A stretch of DNA of 64,000 nucleotides from Bolinopsis microptera (Eukaryota > Ctenophora > Tentaculata > Lobata > Bolinopsidae). The notes under the pieces are model-generated. The model ran no database searches. It saw only the letters and a list, made by a program, of their open reading frames with translations, and was not told the DNA's origin. Location of the stretch: the NCBI RefSeq assembly GCF_026151205.1, contig NC_087079.1:8050635-8114634 (forward strand), read 5' to 3'. Position 1 is the first letter of the stretch, and every line of letters starts with the position of its first letter. A program made the translations under genes and the position numbers. This document shows, in pieces, positions 13,901-23,318 of this stretch.

Positions 13901-15825
13901 AAGCTAGCTAGCTATTTCAAAATTTTGTTTGTACGACTGTTATCAGTCGCATAGCATCATACCGTTGTGGCTGGTGAAATGTGGACAGTGTAACTAAGAT
14001 GGTATGCACTATGCAGTGAAATTGATTCGGTAATACTTGCGGGCGTGCTTATGGTATTAAGACGAGGTTGTTATCAGCATTACGGTTAATGTTGCGCTTT
14101 GATTTCCTTAGTCCCGCTATATATAGTATAACATAAAGTTAGGCCATTCGTCTGCGATGCCCTCGTTTTGCTGATCAATAAGCCCACAGAACGTTAAAAA
14201 TTTCCTCGCAGATACAAATTTTCTGTTTTCTGTGGCCTGCTTGCTTCGCTCGCGAATTTTCGACTTTCAATGTCGGCGATTAAAACGAAACAGTTCTTAA
14301 GCATTTGGAGCTAGGCCCTATAAAAATTTTTGCGTTTTATGATAATTAATGCTTTTAACATTAATGTAGAAACTAGAATTTTATATGCCGACTGCTGAGT
14401 ATATTAATAATATATAATGTTTACACTCCACAGAAACTCCACAGGTATGAGGTAATACTTTGTAATGTTATATTAGTAAAACAAAGTATTACCTCATATA
14501 CCTGTGGAGTTTCAAGTGAGTTCAGACGATGCTGTGTAATTAATTCCAGCGATTTCTGAAGGTTCCAGCCGAATAACACAAGTCGCCATCAAGGTACTGG
14601 AAGCAGTATATCCGGAGAAAACTTTCCGCGACCCAAATTTCACTTTTTTGACTGAATTTTCTTGAATGACCATCTTACAAGATCACTGATGATGGCACAA
14701 AACACGACTGGGTTCTCTTCCCAAATAAAGCTTTGATATTAAACGGAAAATCATCATCATATAAGAAGAGATTTTGGAAGATTACATATTTGAGGTGCTG
14801 GACGAAAAACCACGTAATACTATTTAAGGTAGTCGGATTGGCAAATGGCAAGGGAGCTCCGACCTGTAGAGGTTGTGTTTTCCAACTATCTGCCAGGATA
14901 ATCTTATCAGAATCTAAATATCTCAGACAATGTAACAAGTTTAAATCAGTGCCAAAATATATCACTAGAGGAGCGAAAAGTACAAAATTAACTCGTACAG
15001 GTAAAAATGAAAACAGCACCTGAACCTCGAGGGCCTTGAGTCAAGGCTGACATTTCATTAAAAAAGGAATAATATGCAGTGGAGAAAGGAATGATAAACC
15101 TATGACGAGAGATAAGGGATTATCACAAATTTTTGGAGTGATACCACGATTTGTTCAGTTTAATTATGTGATCCAAAGACTGTTTGATATGTTTATTTAT
15201 TTTTCACGGTCTGACACAATAATTGCATTGTATTATGATCTGTTATTCCAATTTACGAAACAGAACATAACAGTAAAAAGGAGTCAAGATAAAAAGATAA
15301 ATAATCAAAAAACTTACATCATGTATAGTCCTGGGGGGAACTGATGATGGACCAGACAACGTTTTCTGAAATAAGGTTTACTTTAAAATACATTCTTTAA
15401 TCATGTAAATTAACTATTTAATAAAAAACGTAAAAACTCTCAGCTGTTAAATTAGATACCAGCTGAACCGTGTCTACATATCTGTAAATCTACACTCTTC
15501 AGAGTTACTGTGATAAAGTTGAGTTATAATTAATTATAAGTTAATAATTATTGAGTCACAACCCTATGTTTGGCCTTGACAAGCCAAGTTTCTATAATAA
15601 TTAGCTTCCTTCCCATCCTCCCTTCCTTTTACCCAACAACAAGACATGGATTTAACGTGCGCTCATTAGGAACAAAACAAATCATTATAACTGTAAAATT
15701 AAAAGAATTATTCAGTAAAACAATTATCTAATAAACCAATTATTAATTGATTAATTAAATAATTATTTCAGTACCTTGATCTGAACTTCTCCATCTGGAT
15801 CTGCTGTCCAGTGTTTAGAGGTCAT
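124..15825 (-). CDS. ACSBG: Bubblegum-type very-long-chain acyl-CoA synthetase, 17 exons
   Basis: It activates long and very-long-chain fatty acids to acyl-CoA in two steps, through an acyl-AMP intermediate (family knowledge). The exons, in transcript order, are 15825-15775, 15365-15318, 12272-12137, 10713-10508, 9812-9704, 9572-9469, 8202-8077, 7748-7542, 7228-7155, 6825-6784, 5695-5641, 5376-5256, 4902-4741, 4624-4494, 1254-1080, 849-752 and 282-124. All have AG/GT borders and all phases agree. The spliced product is about 667 aa, close to human ACSBG2. Visible motifs are the P-loop TSGTTG (about 210-215), YGMSE (412-416), DGWLHSGD (481-488), GRIKE (502-506) and the terminal [10 protein letters not shown] with the expected catalytic lysine. 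The start is the ATG at 15825, giving [14 protein letters not shown] as in other ACSBG proteins. Reading on after the last motif reaches a TGA at 124-126. A perfect GTAAGT donor lies just before that stop, so one more exon to the left of the window is possible. Confidence 0.95.
338..438. mobile_element. pogo/Tigger-like MITE, copy 1
   Basis: About 101 bp, starting CAGTAAACCCCCGAT and ending ATCGGGGTTTTACTG, with TA on each side. The inverted CAGTAAAACC ends with a TA target duplication are typical of the pogo/Tigger group. There is no coding capacity. It lies in the ACSBG intron between exons 16 and 17. Confidence 0.8.
1255..2349. other. ACSBG intron 14 sequence upstream of the nested gene
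   Basis: No coding exon is seen here. The stretch holds the promoter-side flank of the nested plus-strand gene and a 37-nt C homopolymer (1921-1957). Confidence 0.6.
1921..1957. repeat. 37-nt C homopolymer
   Basis: An uninterrupted run of C, about 390 bp upstream of the ATG of the nested receptor gene. Its length is likely variable and error-prone in sequencing. Confidence 0.95.
2350..4053 (+). CDS. Single-pass receptor-like protein with ephrin-receptor-like cysteine repeats, nested in ACSBG intron
   Basis: There are two exons, 2350-2404 and 2651-4053. The first ends in phase 1 before GTAAGT and the second starts after TTTCAG, giving 485 aa. Residues 1-18 form a hydrophobic signal peptide ([15 protein letters not shown]). 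Residues about 23-305 are cysteine-rich repeats of the form CxxCPxGxxSxxG...CxC, as in GCC2/GCC3 or ephrin-receptor-like modules. One hydrophobic helix spans about 308-334 and is followed by basic IERKK, so the product is type I. The tail of about 150 residues has no kinase domain but several tyrosine motifs: YTNN (350), YSVP (419), YDTL (435), YNTP (446) and YYVL (456). The gene lies whole inside ACSBG intron 14 on the opposite strand. The ligand is unknown. A signalling or adaptor-docking role is inference from the tail. Confidence 0.85.
2498..2546. repeat. Perfect 16-bp hairpin in the receptor gene intron
   Basis: The arms TGCATACTTCAGTTTG (2498-2513) and its exact complement (2531-2546) enclose a 17-nt loop. 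It lies in intron 1 of the receptor gene. It could be a MITE stub or a structured intron element. Confidence 0.8.
4177..4182 (+). terminator. AATAAA polyadenylation signal of the nested receptor gene
   Basis: A canonical AATAAA lies about 125 bp after the receptor stop codon. No other candidate is closer. Confidence 0.6.
6179..6216. repeat. 11-bp tandem repeat
   Basis: About three copies of TGCGAATAATA in an ACSBG intron. Confidence 0.8.
6784..6825 (-). other. Symmetric 42-nt cassette exon in ACSBG, apparent duplicate of part of the previous exon
   Basis: This 42-nt exon has phase 2 at both borders, so it can be kept or skipped without changing the frame. It encodes [14 protein letters not shown]. 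The previous exon (7228-7155) ends with [10 protein letters not shown]. Both exons share the nucleotide core GGCTACTGG and end in GACAG before a GT donor. Either exon splices in frame to the next exon (LVFNKIKQ). The likely origin is exon-end duplication. Inclusion in mRNA cannot be told from DNA. Confidence 0.7.
6879..6906. promoter_or_regulatory. Two CRE octamers in an ACSBG intron
   Basis: TGACGTCA occurs at 6879-6886 and 6899-6906, next to CACGTG E-box hexamers. A further TGACGTCA is at 8230-8237. These are perfect CREB/ATF consensus sites. Activity is inference, and the palindromic local sequence could instead be repeat-derived. Confidence 0.35.
8261..8315. repeat. 22-bp foldback hairpin
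   Basis: The arms 8261-8282 and 8294-8315 pair over 22 bp with one G-T wobble around an 11-nt loop. A related half-site sequence lies near 8485-8510. It is probably a small foldback element in the ACSBG intron. Confidence 0.7.
8998..9082. mobile_element. pogo/Tigger-like MITE, copy 2
   Basis: About 85 bp with inverted ends CAGTAAAACCCCGATTTACC and the matching complement, flanked by TA. It lies in the ACSBG intron between exons 6 and 7. Confidence 0.85.
9275..9352. repeat. GTACA-rich palindromic repeat
   Basis: Repeats of GTACATAGTAC and its complement form overlapping palindromes in an ACSBG intron. No gene is seen. Confidence 0.7.
10186..10199. repeat. C homopolymer
   Basis: A short run of about 14-15 C in an ACSBG intron. 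Confidence 0.85.
12402..12461. mobile_element. pogo/Tigger-like MITE remnant, copy 3
   Basis: The right end TTAAATCGGGGTTTTACTG is clear. The left end is eroded and its border is uncertain. It lies in the ACSBG intron between exons 3 and 4. Confidence 0.5.
13226..13282. repeat. Tandem duplication beside a LINE fragment
   Basis: Two adjacent copies of about 30 bp containing GAAATTATCATATTAATGCA lie immediately left of the RTE-like fragment. Confidence 0.75.
13284..13870 (+). mobile_element. RTE-like LINE, 3' fragment of ORF2
   Basis: An open frame to 13838 matches the C-terminal part of RTE/BovB-type reverse transcriptases: [36 protein letters not shown] and GRPRQSYL. The upstream reverse transcriptase and endonuclease are missing, so it is 5'-truncated. 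It ends in an AGT microsatellite (about 13849-13870), as expected for the 3' tail of such elements. It sits in ACSBG intron 2 on the opposite strand. Confidence 0.85.
14433..14513. repeat. Long near-perfect hairpin, about 31-bp stem
   Basis: Arms 14433-14463 and 14481-14513 pair fully except for a 2-nt bulge (TA), with a loop of about 17 nt. It lies in ACSBG intron 2. Its size and shape fit a microRNA-like precursor or a miniature foldback element. The stem is more perfect than most animal pre-miRNAs. Confidence 0.8.
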
Positions 15826-16945
15826 GGCCTAATAGCTGAAGTGAAACCGGTTAAATAGAATACTCAGAATACTGGGACATACCTAGAATACTCGGAATAC
15901 TCGGAATACTCGAAATACTCGGAATACTCGGACATACTTGGTAATTTAATCACGTAGATTGTGTGTTGTCAATGGTAAGCGGACCGAATCCCTTCCGTTT
16001 AATAATAACTATCAGTAGAGTTAGGGTTTGGGATGGGGCTACGGTTAGAGTAAGTGGTATGAATTCGGTCTTAAAATGCTTAAAAAAACCCTCATATAAG
16101 TTTCTATAACAGAAATCAACAATCAAAATAAAATATTTATCTTCAAATAATGAATTGCAAACACGAGTGATAGCAAAAAAACGAATTTGCGAAATCTTCT
16201 GGTGCGACACTGTGTTTTGAAGAATTGAAACAAGTACAAGTATCAAGATTTTTTGAAAAACACAAGTCAAATTATTCAGTGTTCCTCATTATAACCATAA
16301 ATGTATAAAAGACTAAACAATTATCCAACAGCTGACCATATAAAGTAAATCATGATAAAATGTAGCTTTATAATTATTTTTAAAAACAATTTATAGAAAA
16401 TATATTTTAAGAAAGTTGGTAAATATATAAATATGGAAAATCATATCAATTCTTAACACTAAAGCTTTAAGCGATGATCGTAGTTTTTCATCAACTATTC
16501 TTCAATTTAAAAAACAGATTGGCCCACAAATTTGGATTAATTTATAACTGTCCAACTACGAGTAACCAAATTGGGTCAAACAAATTTCATTCCTAGCCAA
16601 TCATAAACGTCTGAAATGAAGTGTCGGAGACACAAAATAGGCAGTTCACAAAAAAGATATGGATAAATTTATTAGATCATAAGATATATATATATATATA
16701 TATGATATTCGAAATTATAAACCAAATTTAATAACCAGTAGGGCCAGTAGTATAGATTTAATTTAATTTACAGAATGAAACGTAAGTTACAAAATTATCA
16801 ACAAATAAAAATGTTTTGTTGAATTAAATAGATCTAATATAAACCATTTAAAAATAACTCACATCCAAATTCCGACAGGACTTCTTAAAAATCAATATTC
16901 TATCAGTACTATTACTTTCTTGAACGTCTGGACTTTTGGAGTCTG
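15826..16945. other. Intergenic region between ACSBG and the DXO-like gene
   Basis: It holds the ACSBG 5' flank with a tandem AATACTCGGA repeat (about 15858-15935) and an AT dinucleotide run (16684-16703). No coding exon is recognised. Confidence 0.6.
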
Positions 16946-18394
16946 TTAGCAGTCAAAAGAGCTCACACAACTGCTATAACTTGAATCGGAGTCATCAGAA
17001 CTGTCCCACGAATCAGGAATTTTATCAAAATCATTATGTTCACTATAGATGCCCTGGTCAGGATTTGCAACATGAAAATACCTTTCACTTATGATTTTCC
17101 TCAACTCGGGGTGACACTCTTTGTATAGCTGAATACATCCATCACCATCATGACTCAAAGTAAACGTTTCGCCAGCATCTGATTCCAATTCTGTTTTGCT
17201 CAGAAATTCTTTTGAGCAACACATCCTGCGAACTGCATTACTATTAAGCTTTTCTTTAAGCCATGATAAAACTGAATCCAAAAATCCGAGAACTTTGTCA
17301 GGTGTCCAGTCATTTTTACCAATGTCAGCAAGGTGGGCCATTGTGTACTTCTTTACCTCGATCAAAGTTCCATCCAAGTCGCGGAACCCACAGTAAACAG
17401 TTTCAACACCAACTAAGTAACAATGTATCCATAGTTTTAAAGCCTTGATGCTACTTATTCTTGCATATGTTTCGTATTTTTGAGGAAACATCGTTTTAAG
17501 TTCAGTATGAATTAATTGGTTACTGATGGGATCAATATCGTGACAGACCTTTCTGGAAACAGTGGCAATTTTGTGATTACAAAGACTGATAAGCTTAACG
17601 CATTTTAACTCATCACGTTCCCCGCTGTAACCAGGATCTCCTAGGCCCCCACTTTTCATGACATCCTCGAACTTCTTCCCATACTTAGAAAGTTCTTGAT
17701 GTGTTAAGAATTTCTGGGGATAGTGGATATCTTTACCGATATCGTCAAGATCAAAATTCTTTGGCTTAATACCCCATAATTTCAGGGTGAAAAGGAGATC
17801 AGGCTCTCTTATACACTTTCTGTAGTTCTGAGGACGTTCATCTAAGCCTTTCATCCAGTATCGCTCAGAATCGTGTACTAAGCGATCAATAAAAATTCTG
17901 CCTTTGAAATGAAATACAGCACATTTCCAGGATGAGGATAGCTCATGGAATTGAGCTCGAGCAATATCCCGAAGTGCTGCACTCAGAACAAAAAAGTCAA
18001 TTTGACTCACATCTGTCTGCTCACGCATAGCCCAGGTAAGAATTTTCCCTATGGAAAAAAACTCTGGAATAAACTCAGGAATAGGCCTTGGGGGAAGCTT
18101 TACTTTGAAATGACCTAAATAGTCATCATTTGTCACATCAAGATACATGTAAACACGCTCCCCTGTCCATCTGTCTATTTTCAAGCTAAGTGGTAGAGAT
18201 CTTGGAGGGTTGACAAATCGTAGCTCAAAATCATCTGGAATTGCTTGACCTGATGTTTCCGACCAAGTCTCAATGTCGACCATATCCTCTGACAACCCAT
18301 GCAATCCAAGTTCTTCAACAGAAAATTGAATTTTCCTCGATTTCAGATAGTTTTCTTTCGGTAGTACATGAAAATCCACAGGATTAAATGACAT
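16946..18394 (-). CDS. DXO: DXO/Rai1-family decapping exoribonuclease-like protein, intronless
   Basis: A single 482-aa ORF starts at the ATG at 18394. DXO/Rai1 enzymes remove incomplete or non-canonical (for example NAD) RNA caps and degrade RNA 5'-3' (family knowledge). Visible features are YGKKFE (238-243, motif GYKFE), HDID (285-288, in place of the usual EVD metal site, so one Glu to Asp change), TELKT (297-301, the ELK motif), WIHCYLVGV (322-330, with His where Gln is usual) and VYCGFRDLDGTL (333-344). A Ser/Asp-rich tail (about 462-478) is extra. Human DXO is 396 aa and is spliced, whereas this copy has no intron, so it may be an old retrocopy or a diverged paralogue. Activity is uncertain because of the substitutions. 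Confidence 0.8.
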   Translation of the reverse strand: MSFNPVDFHVLPKENYLKSRKIQFSVEELGLHGLSEDMVDIETWSETSGQAIPDDFELRFVNPPRSLPLSLKIDRWTGERVYMYLDVTNDDYLGHFKVKLPPRPIPEFIPEFFSIGKILTWAMREQTDVSQIDFFVLSAALRDIARAQFHELSSSWKCAVFHFKGRIFIDRLVHDSERYWMKGLDERPQNYRKCIREPDLLFTLKLWGIKPKNFDLDDIGKDIHYPQKFLTHQELSKYGKKFEDVMKSGGLGDPGYSGERDELKCVKLISLCNHKIATVSRKVCHDIDPISNQLIHTELKTMFPQKYETYARISSIKALKLWIHCYLVGVETVYCGFRDLDGTLIEVKKYTMAHLADIGKNDWTPDKVLGFLDSVLSWLKEKLNSNAVRRMCCSKEFLSKTELESDAGETFTLSHDGDGCIQLYKECHPELRKIISERYFHVANPDQGIYSEHNDFDKIPDSWDSSDDSDSSYSSCVSSFDC

Positions 18395-19339
18395 TTATGT
18401 ACAGTATCAAAGAATGAAGTTAAGATAAATGGATTGGGTCAACAAGGAAAGCAGCCCAGTTCATGCAACGTCAGCTGAAATGATTACAACCTTTCAGTAG
18501 TAGGGGCATTAATATCTTTATTAGCTCAGATCTGCAACAACTTATATGCCTACAATGTACCACGATTATAAAATTAAAATTCTCGAACCTTCTGTTTCAG
18601 GTTCTACAACATGAAACAGAAGGTTTATATTGCTATTATAATCATATATAATATTTACAGTTTGCTTGAAGTTTCATCAAATTTGCTTGAAGTTTCATCA
18701 AATACTTGTAAGGAACAACATAAGTATATCTCATTCTACTGTAAAGATCAAACTAAGTTAAACCTATAAAATCGAACAGCTTTTGCAACTTTTGAATTAA
18801 ATCATGATTTCAATGACTAATAGGGGATCGGGAGTAAGGTGGTTTGCAATGACAAGTGCCAGCCATTGGCCTATCAGCTTGTAGTACCAACCAAGCAAAA
18901 TTTGCAGAAAAGATTAACTTGGACATGAGAGCAGTTTTTATTTATTGATACAATTTGCTTATTTACAAAAGTGAGATTTTAAAATGAGGAAAAGATCTTA
19001 ATGCTATCTTTGACTTAAAACAGTATATAACTCAAATTGAGTTGATGTATATTTCATAATGGTTTACAGGATACAGAATGTATTCAAAAGTGACAATAAA
19101 TGTTGCATTATGCCTAATGATTGAGTATCATCAATTCAAAGTTGTTGAGCAGATTTACGTTCTTGAAAATTAACAATAAAAACAGCAATTGGAACCAAGT
19201 CAAATGAACCACTATCAAATTCAAAATTGGGTACAAAATAATTATAATTTAAACAATTCTATGCACAAAACATATTTTTAAATATTAAACTGTTTAAATA
19301 GACTTTCAATTTACAATATGGAAAGCTTTTCCATAGTTA
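18395..19339. other. Intergenic region
   Basis: No coding exon is recognised. It contains the hairpin at 18586-18625 and a tandem duplication near 18661-18700 (TTTGCTTGAAGTTTCATCAA, two copies). Confidence 0.6.
18586..18625. repeat. Perfect 14-bp hairpin upstream of the DXO-like gene
   Basis: Arms AACCTTCTGTTTCA (18586-18599) and its complement (18612-18625) enclose a 12-nt loop. It lies about 190 bp upstream of the DXO-like ATG. Confidence 0.75.
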
Positions 19340-19705
19340 TTAAGGCTGATTCTTCTCAGATTCCTTAGCTTCCTGAGCTCTTATAAAGGCCGACAAGTTA
19401 GCTTCAATAGTTCCTCCTCGGCTCTGGGATTCTTTATCTGCATTTCCTGATTAAAGAAAACAGGTACATCAGAGCAGTAAATTTAAGTATTGAACTGACA
19501 GTGAAACTATGACTTAAACTTATAAAGTGAATCCTATATTAATCTCTGCATTTCAGAATTAAAGGGTGAAGATACACTGCAACAAACCTGCAAGTCTCCC
19601 AATGTTCATGGCATAAGCTTGAAAGATTACAACATAGATCACAGCAATAGGAAACACCCACTTATGTTTCCAAATATTGCGAGATTTAGGCCTTTCCGTA
19701 CTCAT
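19340..19705 (-). CDS. Small single-pass membrane protein, 74 aa, two exons
   Basis: Exon 1 is 19705-19588 (ATG at 19705), ending in phase 1 before GTTTGT. Exon 2 is 19446-19340, starting after CTGATTAATCAG-type acceptor sequence and ending in TAA. The phases agree and give 74 aa. A basic N-terminus (STERPKSRNIWKHK) precedes one hydrophobic helix (WVFPIAVIYVVIFQAYA, about 15-31). A polar, acidic C-terminal tail follows. The shape resembles small mitochondrial or ER membrane proteins, but I do not recognise the family. ETFRF1 lies about 0.7 kb upstream on the same strand. Confidence 0.65.
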
Positions 19706-20398
19706 GAGCAATATCAAGAGGAAGACAACTTACATGGTATTATGTCATAATTCATAAACAAGGACCTGTAGTAAGTTGGAAGATTAAAATAAGCTTATAC
19801 AAACATACAAGAAACTAATTCTCTTTTTATTTTTGCCACTAAATTTCTCAAATATATTATTTATGGCAAAAATGGTTAATTGTTCATTTTGGTAGCAGCC
19901 TTACAATAAAAAACCCAACTTCATATTATGTAATATACAATATCATTACCACAAATGTTATGGAAATGTAAAAATAGAATGTGTGTTTATAATATGTAAC
20001 ACTTATTATCACGTCACTGAGAAAGCAATATCGGATAAATTGAAAGATTCTGGAATTGAAAGATACTGGAATATAGTGATGATAATTTTGGGTCGGGAGA
20101 AGAAGATAACATGCAGCCGACTTTCCTGATTAATTTTAAATAATTATCGTTTTACGTGCCTTATTAACATATTTTACAGGTTTTAATCCTTATGTATCAA
20201 CTTGCTATCTAGCACAAAAGTAAAAATCATATAATAAAACCTTTAGTTTACAAATTTATTTCTTAAAACTGGAATTAGAAACACTGAATAGAACACTTGG
20301 ACACACTCTTGTAATTTATATTTAGTACAACAGTATGATATAAATTGTAACAATGGTTAAAATTAGCCTAAAATCCCTCAAAAATGTATACTGTAGAG

Positions 20399-20707
20399 CT
20401 ACAACTGCTTTATGAAATTTTCAATTCTTTTGCTTTGCATATCCATTTCATCCTGATCATAGTATCTATTTTTCATTGCCCTGTACTTCCGCAAACCATA
20501 CAAAGCCTCTATTTCCTTCTGAACAAACCTTCCTCGATCAATTAACATTAGAATTTTCTCAGGGTCAGTTTCATCCTTGTTCTTCAGAAAGGCAGCTTTG
20601 CATTTTGTTTGAAAGTAGTCTGCACCAGCAGGGTATTCTCGTCCCATAAACTGCAATTCTTTGTACAGCTGAACAACTGATCTGCGTAGATTTCCCACAG
20701 AGGTCAT
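20399..20707 (-). CDS. ETFRF1: Electron transfer flavoprotein regulatory factor 1 (LYR motif-containing protein 5)
   Basis: A single 102-aa ORF with ATG at 20707. It matches human ETFRF1/LYRM5 (about 90 aa) along its length: LYKEL (14-18, the LYR-type motif with Lys for Arg), [11 protein letters not shown] (22-32), [13 protein letters not shown] (about 40-52), [19 protein letters not shown] (about 61-79) and RYY. The family acts in the mitochondrial matrix and binds electron transfer flavoprotein, promoting loss of its FAD and lowering its activity (known for the mammalian protein). No intron interrupts the coding part. The usual length and motifs suggest a working gene. Confidence 0.92.
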   Translation of the reverse strand: MTSVGNLRRSVVQLYKELQFMGREYPAGADYFQTKCKAAFLKNKDETDPEKILMLIDRGRFVQKEIEALYGLRKYRAMKNRYYDQDEMDMQSKRIENFIKQL

Positions 20708-21139
20708 GGTAGAGGTTTTTTCACATTTAAAACCCTAAATAAACATTTTAAGGAAACGAAGAAATTCTAATTTAAATGTACTAATTTAACACACAATAGT
20801 GGACGAATCAGTTGTGAGTTGGCCTGGTCAATGAAACGATATGTTTGTTATAAATGCAGAGGGACTAGATTGTGCTCAAATAAACTGAACAGGGATGTTA
20901 GCTGTATTCGTTTCTGAATTTATAACCTGCTAATGCATGCGCCGAGCTGCTTCACAACTCTTTGACGATGTTATATTAATTTCGAATAAATATTATTTCG
21001 GTATCACCTGTTAATTTGGTGTGGATATGCGAAAAGAAAAGTACATCTACAATTAGGGAGAAACCAATTTATTTGCAATCAAATTATAGGATAAAAATTG
21101 ACAAGCATTGTAAAACATAATTATCGAACAATAGGCTAG
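20708..21139. other. ETFRF1 upstream region
   Basis: About 430 bp between the ETFRF1 start and a LINE remnant. No gene, TATA box or clear promoter motif is recognised. Confidence 0.5.
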
Positions 21140-21850
21140 GACTAATATTTAAAATTCAAAAAAAGTGCACTCGTATTCTATTTGGTGATCAAGAGGCGTA
21201 CAGTAATAAGTTCACAATATGTGCTAGAACCCACCCAATTGGATCCCAAAAACTTGGAGCCGACTTCTATAAACGTGAATCAAGTAAACCCCTTCTCAGC
21301 AGAAACTCAATACTTTGCGTGCATAATTTGTATAAGTACCACTGTCTACTTAAAATGTTAAAAATAATCAAACTTCACACTCCAATACCGATGTAAAATT
21401 TATTTCAAAAGTCACCTCGACGTGATAACTACTTTATTAACTCTTCCGCAACCAATTTGTTTGTATATAAAACCTCGAGTATGTGGAATAAATTCCTTAA
21501 ACCTTCTAGTAAGATTGACTTCTCGTCCCCATGCAATTGCACTTGTTAAAGGTCGCATTATGAATATATGCTACTCAATGCTCAAAAAGCTGGAAACACT
21601 GATGAATGGTCAGAACTCAAATTTGATTGAAATGACATGTGCTTATAATAACACACAAACTGGTTCATATAGATTTCATACTACACACAATACACACCAC
21701 ATTCAAACATAGAAACTATATATTCAAGCACATAACACACTGATTAGCCCAGTCGCTTTACACTAGTGTCTAGACTTGTCTGGAGCGTAGGAAGGACTCA
21801 CAAATATAGGATACAAGGATACAAGGATACAAGGATACAAATATATATAT
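21140..21850 (+). mobile_element. CR1/L2-type LINE, decayed 3' end
   Basis: Frames read together give reverse-transcriptase C-terminal sequence such as IQKKCTRILFG, HNLYKYHCLLKM and SPCNCTC, broken by frameshifts and stops. The 3' end finishes with about four GGATACAA units (21806-21840), a typical short tandem tail for CR1/L2 elements. Only the last part of ORF2 is left. Confidence 0.7.
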
Positions 21851-22749
21851 TACGCAAATGTAGCGCACGAAAGTTAAACTTTGCACAACTTCATCATTTC
21901 ATTATCCAGCGTGATTTATATCGCGCCAGAATAATGAAATAATGCCGCGCTACATCCGAGAACAAATAATTTATATGTTGCTTGATTCACGATGTCAATC
22001 CTTCGCATCTCGCCGATTTGCATACGAGAAGCCCAGCTCAAGATTTATGCGAGATTGCGAGCCAGACTCATCGCACAAAATTTGTAAATAAATGAGGAAA
22101 CAGAAAAAGTTTAACTTAAAAGTTGAAGGAATTAGGAACTTAACATGTATTTTATACTCTTGTACTCAACGTGTATTTTATCACTTGTTTATAGAGTGAA
22201 AACTTCGACGTAACGCGCGCGAGATTTTTGCCTGATTTTTCGTTTAAATCTCATAGCTAGGCTCACGATATCGTGAGATTCTCCGCGAGATTTCGGCACC
22301 CTCTTTCAGCACTACATATTCGGTCGCGCGCTTGCATTTTCATCGCTTTTCAGCGTGTTTATTCACTGTTTTTGATTGATTGAGGAGCACTACCCGAAGG
22401 CATTACTCGGCACTAACGCCTTAAAATCTTTAATTACAATCAAATATAAATATATGCACACAATGTATAAAGTATTAATAATGTATAAAATATGATTATG
22501 CTATTAGCAAATTTAAATAGTACTATTAAGAATTTTAAATAACTCTTATCTCTTGACATAAATTTAGAACAGCGACACAGGGTCTGAAGAATGCGCGGTG
22601 ATATTTTTATCTTTTAAAAGTTGTAAATGACAGTGAAATTGCGCGGTGTCGATAGCATTGTAAAAAATGCTCGAAGATAGTCATATTTTGTTATGAGGTT
22701 AAAGTTTTGTTGCTCGTTATTATGATCAACGTATGTTGTACCAAATTAT
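21851..22749. other. Stretch without a recognised gene
   Basis: AT-rich sequence with some CGCG-containing repeats around 21890-22330. No coding exon, RNA gene or element is recognised. Confidence 0.5.
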
Positions 22750-23318
22750 TTAAATTTCTAAAAGTACGAAATTTGAGTTGTCCCAGTCCTTGTCATCCGG
22801 TTTATGTGCTTGTGCAGTAAGCACATGCTTGTTGACTGTAGACTTGAATGAATTTAGGAATTTGTCTTGTAGGCAAGTGGTGACATATTTTATGTCCTTG
22901 TTAATAATGTTGACTGTTTGGTTATATAACTTAGGCCCAATGTAAGAAATGCTCTTGTCTGAATTACATAAACGGTTAAATGGTACTGCAAAGAACTCAG
23001 GTTCTCTTCTAGGTGCGTTTAAGTTTGAAACAGTGAACATTCTTATAATATTTGGTGGTGCAGCGCAGTGTTAGAATAAACTTTGTGCATTAAGCATAAT
23101 ATACATTTAGCTATCAAGTTCGGTAAAGCTAATACTTCTAGTTTATTGAAAATTTCCTTTGTGTGTGAAGGTGTGCTATTCAGATCTTTGTCATAAAAAT
23201 AGCGGTGGTATTGGTTATCTGCAGCGCGAATGCCCTTTTTCTGGGCCGAGAAGACTCTTTTAACAGTATTTAGCCTAGTGTGTCTTGAAAAAGTCCGCGA
23301 CCACCTATCCAGCTCCAC
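22750..23318 (-). mobile_element. CR1/L2-type LINE, 3' end of ORF2
   Basis: Two frames joined by a frameshift near 23042 read as a reverse-transcriptase C-terminus: RVFSAQKKGIRAA, TPSHTKEIFNKLEVL, LPNLIAKCILCLMHK, then RREPEFFAVPFNRLCNSDKS and YIGPKLYNQ. The upstream part is absent. No product is expected. Confidence 0.8.

Noticed and set aside
16946-18394. DXO-like protein as catalytically dead because EVD is missing
   Set aside because: HDID aligns without gaps to the EVD site, keeping two acidic residues, so loss of metal binding is not shown.
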